In this document: in pieces, positions 57,794 to 64,000 of the stretch
Position numbering within the stretch: the first letter of the stretch is position 1
Layout: each line of letters begins with the position of its first letter
Assembly (NCBI GenBank): GCA_951799425.1
Contig: OX637392.1
Location: forward strand, 53,334,093-53,398,092
Direction: 5' to 3'
Length of the DNA: 64,000 nucleotides
Source of the DNA: Ilex aquifolium
Lineage: Eukaryota; Streptophyta; Magnoliopsida; Aquifoliales; Aquifoliaceae
The notes under the pieces: generated by a model
Databases searched by the model: none
What the model was told of the DNA's origin: nothing
Seen by the model: only the letters and a program-made list of their open reading frames with translations
Translations under genes and position numbers: made by a program

Positions 57794-58135
57794 GAACTGA
57801 AGATCTCATCTTAGTTTTTTTTTTTTTTTTTATGAGCTGAAGAGCTCATCGTTGTTTTTATGAGCTGAAAAGCTCATCTTAGTTTTATGAGCTGAAGTGC
57901 TCATTGTCGTTTTTATGAGCTGAAGAGCTCATTGTTGTTTGTCTAAGCTGAAGAGCTCATCTTAGTTTTTTATGAGCTGAAGAGTTCATCATTGTTTTTA
58001 TGAGCTGAAGATATCATCTTAGTTTTTATGAGCTGAAGAACTCATCATTGTTTGTATGAGCTGAAAAACTCATCTTAGTTTTTTATGAGCTGACGAGCTC
58101 ATCTTAGTATTTATGAGCTGAATGACAACTATGTT
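57794..58135. repeat. Array of small hairpins, about 29-bp unit, about 12 copies
   Basis: The unit is ATGAGCTGAAGAGCTCAT followed by a T-rich linker. ATGAGCT and AGCTCAT can pair around a GAAG loop, so each copy is a self-contained hairpin. Linkers alternate between CTTAGTTTT-like and CATTGTTTTT-like, giving a higher-order period near 58. The array lies between the 3' end of the minus-strand integrase and the end of the plus-strand antisense ORF region. Confidence 0.85.
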
Positions 58136-58239
58136 GGAACTTCTTTTTTATTCCAATGAAGTTTTTACAAGAATGTAGTTCTTTGCTATTGGAAGAACTT
58201 CTTCAAATGCTCAACATTCCAAGAATGAGGTAAAACTCT

Positions 58240-59237
58240 TCATTCTTCAGTTCGTAGCTTGTAATTTTCTGGCCTGATTATTCTGGATATCATGTACGGG
58301 CCTTCCCAATTGGGCCCTAACTTCCCGTGAGTGAGGTCTTTTCCAGCTGGAAGAAGTTTCTTGAGGACCAGATCTCCTACTATGAAACTCCTATGTCTGA
58401 ATTTTCTGTTGTAGAATCGAGCAGTTTTCCTTTGATAGTCAAGGATGTGTTGTAAGGCTCTATCCCTTTTTTCTTCTAGGAGGTCGAGATTGATTATGAG
58501 TGATTCGTTGTTTAGCTCGGGGTTGGCGAGCTTTGTTCTTGGGGATGAGATGCGTATCTCCACAGGGGCCACTGCTTCAGTTGCATAAGCCAAGGCGAAT
58601 GGCATTTCTTGAGTCACCGACCTCACTATGGTTCTGTAAGCCCACAACACTTCTGACAGATGTTCCACTCATCGTCTTTTTAATGCTTCGAGTTTGGTCT
58701 TCAGTGTTGCTTTTATAGTTCGGATAGTTATTTCTGCTTGTCCATTAGACTAGGGATGAGCCGGTGCTGAGAAGTAATTTTTTATGCTTAGCTCGGCACA
58801 AAAACCTTTAAACTTTGAGTAAAACTCTGGATTTTCTGCTATGTGATCTTCGCAAGCGGCTCCACCTCAGCCCACTTGGTGAAGTAATCTACCCCTATTA
58901 GGAAAAAATTACATTGTTCTGTGCTTGTTGGAAGAGGGCCTAGTATGTCTAGACCTTATTACTGGAATGACCATGGGCTCATCACCGGAGTGAGGAGCTC
59001 TGGTGGGCTATTTGTAATATTGACATGCACTTGATAGGTTATGTATCTCTTGACTAGGTCTAGTGAGTCCCTAAGCATGGTGAGCCAGAAATACCCTTGC
59101 CTTAGGGCTTTGCTAGCCAGAGCTCGAGCTCCTATGTGATTGCCGCAAATGCCTTCATGGATTTCCCTTAGAACGTAATTGGCCTTCTTGCCTCCTACAC
59201 ACCTCAGGAACGGTGCTGAGAAGTCTCGTTTGTACAT
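58240..59237 (-). pseudogene. Integrase region of the Tat element (fossil)
   Basis: The zinc-binding part (REIHEGICGNHIGARALASK, near 59150), the core end (EVLWAYRTI, near 58640) and the C-terminal GKLGPNWEGPYMI are recognisable in that order. Some breaks. Confidence 0.8.
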
Positions 59238-59579
59238 ATTTCCTTGGAGGATGGTGAATCTGGACGGCCTAGCTCTTAGCTTTGCTGCTTATTTAGAATC
59301 TGCGGGTAAGGTTCCATTCTGAAGGTATTCCCTAATTGGGTCTATCCAAGTCAGCTGAGTCTGAACAGGCAATACCTCATCGACCTTGGGACTTACTGTC
59401 GGTTCTGCTAGGTGTTCAACCAGGATGAGCCTATCTAGGTTTTTCTGGGAAGCAGTGGCCAGCTTGGCTAAGGCATCGGCTCAGAAATTTTCAGCCCTAA
59501 GGACATGTACGACCTTAACTTACACAATTTTTTTCATCAGCTCTTGTACCTTTTTCAGATATGGAGCCATTCTTTCCCC

Positions 59580-61342
59580 CTAGGTCTCATATGCTTCCTC
59601 GATCTGTTTTACTACCAACTGGTAGTTGCCGTGAATCACAAGCTGTTCTACTACCATGGAACGAGCCAAGTTGAGCCCGACAATCACAGCCTTGTATTCA
59701 GCTTCGTTATTTGAAGCTTTGAAATTGAATTTGAGGGTGTACTCTATATCTATCCCATCTGGGGAGGTCAAGATCAGTTCAGCACCGCTGCCTTGGGCGT
59801 TGGCAACACCGTCTACCGAGGTGACTTGGGTTGCCTCTAGGGATGCTTCTTGACCTGGTGTGAATTCTGTAATAAACTCTGTCAGTATTTTCCCTTTGAT
59901 CACGGTTCTGGGTTTGTTCTTGATGTCGAACTCGTTGAGCTCTATTGCCCACTTGACCAGCCTTCCTGACGATTCTGGCTTATGCAAAACCTATTTCATT
60001 GGCTGATCTGTGGGGATTTCTATTGTGTGGGTCTGGAAATAAGGCCTGAGTCTCCTTGTAGCTGTTACGAGAGCAAATACTAGTTTTTCCATCTTCAAAT
60101 ATCTCTCATCTGCCCCTCTCAGATCTCTGCTGCAGTACTAGACTGGTTGCTGAGCTCTGTCTCGCAATTTGACCAATGCTGCGCTAGTTGAGAAATCTGA
60201 GACAGTCAGGTATAGAGTGAGCACATCTCTCTGTCTAGGGCTCACAAGGATCGGGGGCAAACTGAGGTAATCCTTGAGGGTTTTGAATGTCTCCTCGCAC
60301 TGTGCATCCCACTAGAATATTTTTTTCAAGACGTGGAAGAAGGGTTGACACTTGTCGCTCGACCTGGAGACAAATCAACTTAAGGCTGTAATCCTACCTG
60401 TTAGATGTTGAACCTCTCTTGTGTTTGAGGGTGGTTGCATGTCTATTACAGCTCTGACCTTCTCTGAGTTAGCCTCTATTCCTCGGCTATTGACTATAGA
60501 ACACAGGAATTTCCAACAGAGACCGCGAAGACGCATTTGGCTAGGTTGAGCTTCATCTGGTACTTCTTAAGGATTTGGAAAGAGTCTTCGAAGTGTCTGA
60601 TATGGAGATCAGCTTTCAATGAATTCACCAGCATGTCATCTATGTACACCTCCATTGATGTCCCGATCTATTTCTAGAACATATGATTTACCAAACGTTG
60701 GTAAGTGGCTCCAATGTTCTTTAGTCCGAATGACATAACCTGATAGCAATAAGTCCCTTGCTTAGTTACAAGGGACATATTTTCTTGGTCGCTGGGGTTC
60801 ATCCTGATCTAGTTGTATCCTGAAAAAACATCCATAAAACTGAGCAGTTCATGCCCCGCTGTGGCATCCACGATCAAGTCAATTCGGGGCAAGGGAAAAC
60901 TGTCCTTTAGGTAGGCACGATTTAGGTTAGTGAAGTCGATGTAGAGACGCCACTTGCCGTTGATTTTCTTTACAAGGACCACATTGGCCAGGTAGGTTGG
61001 ATAATCTACCTCCCTGATGGCCTTGGCATGGAGGAGCTTAGAGACCTCCCCGTTTATTGCTTTCTGGCGTTCTGGGGCAAAACTTCTTCGTTTATGCTTG
61101 ATGGGCTTGAAGGTTGGATTCACGCTGAGCTTGTGCGTGATGACTGAGGGATCAATCCCTTGCATATCCTCCTGCTTCCATGCGAATACCTCCATGTTCT
61201 TTTTAAGAAATTTAATAAGGAGGTCTTTAACCTCTTTGAGCAGCTTTAATCCCACGTACACCAAATGCTCTGGTTCTTCATCAAGTTGGATAGGCTCTAG
61301 CTCTTCTAAAGACATGGGCCTTGTCTCAAGTTCGTCCCTCAT
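59580..61342 (-). pseudogene. Reverse transcriptase and dual RNase H region (fossil)
   Basis: RT text KINGKWRLYIDFTNLN and SFPLPRIDLIVDATAG lies near 60830-60990; the stretch to 59990 holds the rest of RT and the first RNase H; a second RNase H has NNEAEYKAVIVGLNLA near 59700. Two RNase H domains support the Tat lineage. Several breaks. Confidence 0.8.
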
Positions 61343-61417
61343 ATCGAGCTCATCCAGGTGTATGGTTTCGACTTATTTCTTCTTTATAAATGTCAAGTAG
61401 CACTCTCGCGCCACTCA

Positions 61418-61825
61418 CTAGTCTCCTTGGTCCACTCCAACATCATTCTCAGTAGGAAACTTCATTACAAGGTGGTAGACAGAAGGAATAACTCTCATGG
61501 CATTGAGGGAGGGTCTTCCCAGTAGAACGTTGTATGCTAATGGGGCATTAGCGACCAAGAATCTCATGGTGGTGGTGGATTGATAGGGAGGATCTCCCAT
61601 TGTGTGGACGAGCTAGATTGAGTCCAAGGGTAACACTCTTTCTCCAGAGAACCCGAGTAGTTGAGCTTTTACTAGCTTGAGCTTGTCTCTGCCAATGTTC
61701 ATTTTGTCAAAAGCAGAAGCGGAGATGATATCGGCAGAGCTTCCATTGTCAACGAGGACTCGATAAACAGTCATGTTGGAATGATGACTCTTACTACCAA
61801 GGGTTCGTCGTGGGGATATTGACAA
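61418..61825 (-). pseudogene. Protease region (fossil)
   Basis: VYRVLVDNGSSADIISASAF is the aspartic protease motif, followed by YNVLLGRPSLNAM. Broken. Confidence 0.8.
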
Positions 61826-61906
61826 GCTTCCAGATCTGCATCTGAAAATGTTATGTCCATGATCAGCTGAGGTGCCTTGGACACTGTATGTACCTCTGAC
61901 AATTCT

Positions 61907-63570
61907 TCAGTTTAGACTTTTCGCATATGAGCCGTCCTGGCAAAGCTGGTTTCCCCCTCCAGCAAATCCTCCTGATATCATTCTGATCTCTCCCATAGGC
62001 TGTTGGTGCGGTGGAAGAGTAGGCTGTTGCGGTGCAGGAGGTGGATGAGCTCGGTTTTGATTATCCTGTGCTACGAAGCGACGTAACTGCCTCCTCTGAA
62101 TTATGAACTCAATCTCTTTTTTTAGCTGGATGCAATCGTCAGTGAGGTGGCCATGGTCCCTATTATTCTCACAATATTTCATCGCATCCCGTTTTGTGGG
62201 GTCTGCCTTCATCTGAGGTGGCCACCTCAGAAATTTTTCATTTTGTACTTGGTAGAGGACCTGGGATACCGTGGCATTGAGGGAAGTGAACTGCCGTGGT
62301 GGATATCTTGGTTGTAGCTCTTGAGGGGGAGGTCCCAGGCAATCTCTTATATTCCCTCTCCTATTTGATGAGCGCTTTCTGTCTCTTCATGGTGAGTGCT
62401 CTCAACTTCACTTCTTCTTTGGACTTCAGTCCTTCCTCTTCTCCTTCTCCTTATGGGTAGTTGAGCTCCCAGCCTTGGAACGAAGAGCTTCCTCTCCATT
62501 AATATATTTCTCCGCCTTGGCAAGGACCTCAGTCATACTGGCTTGTAGGTTCTTGAAAATGGAGAACATCAAGTTCTTCGACTGGACTCCCAGCCCGGCA
62601 ATGAAGGCAAATTTCTCATCAGGGACATCTGCTTTTAGAGATTCTAAATTGAACCTCCGAATGTAGCTTCGTAGCGCCTCATTGGGTCCCTACTTTACAT
62701 TCAGCAAGTGATAGCTCGACTTTCGATAGGTTCAAGCTCCTATGAAGTGGGAAATGAATGAGATGGAGAGATCTCTGAAGGAGGAGATAGATGCTGGGGT
62801 CAGCCTATTGAACCAGGCTAAGGATGGGCCCTTCAATGTGATGGAGAAGGCTCGGCAACGTACGGGGTCTTGATATTCATGTAGCTCTATCTGATTTTTA
62901 TAGGTGTTGAGATGGTCCATAGGGTCCTTCGTTTCATCAAAGGTCTCTATCTGAGGCATCCTGAACTTAGGTGGGAAGGGGAAATGTAGCACCTCTGCAA
63001 TAAAGGGAGATTCTATTTGCTGGACCAGGACGTCCATAGTCACTGGGGTTTTACCCCTTACAACCTCCTTTATGTGGCTGAGCTCTTATTGAATCTCCTT
63101 TAAGCGTTGCTCCCAGTACTGTTCCTTTCTCTTCTGCTGATGTGGGGGAAATTCATTTTGGTGAGTTCCCCTATTTTGACTTTATACATCTTCGTTGTCT
63201 TCGTTCCTCTGAGCTCGACGATGAGCATTGCTCACTGTCTAGCTATGCTTGTCCCCCTCAGTGATGTCTCTCAGGGGGTTGAGGTGTTGTTGTTTCCCTG
63301 TGGGGGACCGTCCTGGGCTGGCTGTGCCCTTTGGGGATGTTGGAGGAGGCTCAACAACTCTTCATTCTATCAAAGGAGGCGCTGATTGGCTAGGCGAAGA
63401 GCTTCAAGTTCGTTATTCGGAGGGGGATCCGCCATGGGTGGGTCAACCTCTGGATCAGGCAAGAAATCACGAGGATTTTTCTGTTGTCTTCCAGTGACAA
63501 CTTCTTGTTGGTTTTGTAATCGAAAGGGATTCATCTGACTTCTGCTCATATGGCGCGTAGAAACCATCAA
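61907..63570 (-). pseudogene. Gag region with zinc knuckle (fossil)
   Basis: The N-terminal part starts near 63570; the capsid text (MDHLNTYKNQIELHEYQD, SLAWFNRL) lies at about 62732-63043; the zinc knuckle (CENNRDHGHLTDDC) near 62150. Broken. Confidence 0.8.
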
Positions 63571-63605
63571 TTACTGAAGAAGATCAGTAGAACTTTAACA
63601 GGAAC

Positions 63606-63630
63606 AGTCGTTCCTACAGACGACACCAAC
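63606..63630 (-). other. Primer binding site region of the Tat element
   Basis: Next to the 5' LTR the minus strand reads TTGGTGTCGTCTGTAGGAA, which resembles the TGGCGCCGTCTGTGGGAA-type primer site recalled from plant Tat elements. Confidence 0.55.
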
Positions 63631-64000
63631 TGATAGTGTATGTGACATGAACGAGCATAGATAAGAATTTGATGAGTACTTAGTTATTCAGTCTAAGCTC
63701 CTGGGCTCTTTAAGATTTGGGACAAGGGAGTGGGAGTTAACACATGAAGAGTTTATAGTGGTTTACCGGCTCGAGAGCTCGGCTAATCCACTCTCAAGGG
63801 AATCTCTTACTCCTGAGACTTATATTGATAAGAAAAGAGATTACAAAATTCTTGTTTTAGCTACAATGGCTTGTTTCTATGGCTGGGGGCTATGCCCCTT
63901 ATTTATAGTTGATCCTAAGCTTTGCTTAATCTTTGGCATGATCCTTGCTCCTCCTTATAACTGTTGCCACTATCCCGCAACAGTTGTGGAGAATCTTGGG
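63631..64000 (-). repeat. 5' LTR of the Tat element, cut by the window end
   Basis: Matches 51076-51445 throughout with about a tenth of positions different. The remaining 220 or so bases lie beyond the window. Confidence 0.85.

Larger units (their letters stand above)
51076..64000 (-). mobile_element. Ty3/gypsy element of the Tat lineage, broken, with antisense ORF region (fossil)
   Basis: Runs on the minus strand with its 5' LTR cut by the window edge. Parts in order: 5' LTR (63631 onward), primer site, gag, zinc knuckle, protease, reverse transcriptase, two RNase H domains, integrase, a hairpin tandem array, an oppositely oriented ORF region, purine tract, 3' LTR (51076-51665). A second RNase H after the usual one and an extra ORF between pol and the 3' LTR are hallmarks of Tat elements. 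A separate solo LTR (54605-57156) is nested in it. The overlapping parts of the two LTRs differ at about a tenth of positions by eye, suggesting a few million years. About ten or more breaks; not functional. Confidence 0.88.

Noticed and set aside
57794-58135. CRISPR-like array with palindromic repeats and short spacers.
   Set aside because: The linkers are T-rich and nearly identical rather than unique, there are no cas genes, and the context is a retrotransposon.

Overview
This is plant nuclear DNA, most probably from a eudicot. It is AT-rich, two host genes lie in a very large amount of transposon sequence, introns follow plant GT-AG rules, and the repeat families (Tat-type Ty3/gypsy with an antisense ORF, Ty1/copia with an initiator-Met primer site, Helitrons with CTRR ends and a 3' hairpin, CACTA, hAT and Mutator MITEs, tRNA-type SINEs, L1-type LINE) are those of flowering plants. 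The species cannot be read from the sequence alone.

Host genes. (1) 11239-16180, plus strand: a five-exon Trichome Birefringence-Like (TBL36-38 type) gene for a 369-residue secreted or Golgi polysaccharide O-acetyltransferase/acetylesterase-family protein; it looks intact. Its 3-kb second intron carries a hAT element with a perfect 8-bp target duplication, and its first intron carries a SINE. (2) 46673-48355, plus strand: an intronless gene for a 560-residue multi-pass membrane protein with a ferric-reductase-like core and a flavin/NAD(P)-binding-like tail (TmpA-like); also intact. No tRNA, rRNA or other host RNA gene was recognised.

Region by region. 1-10 kb: end of a Helitron, a Mutator MITE, a long inverted-repeat (foldback) element, a solo LTR with intact target duplication, a SINE, a hAT with a Helitron nested in it, and another Mutator MITE. 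11-16 kb: the TBL gene. 16.5-25.7 kb: a decayed Ty1/copia element split by about 4.9 kb of two Helitrons lying head to head, one of which holds a 750-bp CCA/CCG triplet tract. 25.7-46 kb: gene-poor DNA with a composite hAT, a possible solo LTR with a 46-bp tandem repeat, an L1 fragment, several tandem repeats, a 129-bp Helitron, and a complete CACTA with a SINE inserted in it. 46-48.4 kb: the membrane-protein gene, with a SINE and a MITE-like element just upstream. 48.4-51 kb: a 183-bp Mutator MITE, a full-length SINE, and a segment duplicated from about 38 kb. 51.1-64 kb: a minus-strand Tat-lineage Ty3/gypsy element, broken, whose 5' LTR runs off the window; it has an antisense ORF region beyond pol, a nested 2.55-kb solo LTR, and an array of small hairpins between pol and the antisense ORF region.

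The two host genes have no evident functional link. The main interest is the nesting record, which can be ordered from target-site duplications, and the structured repeats: the hairpin array, the head-to-head Helitrons and the foldback element. All repeat-boundary calls were made by eye from matching ends and flanking duplications; family names rest on recalled family features, not on a database search.
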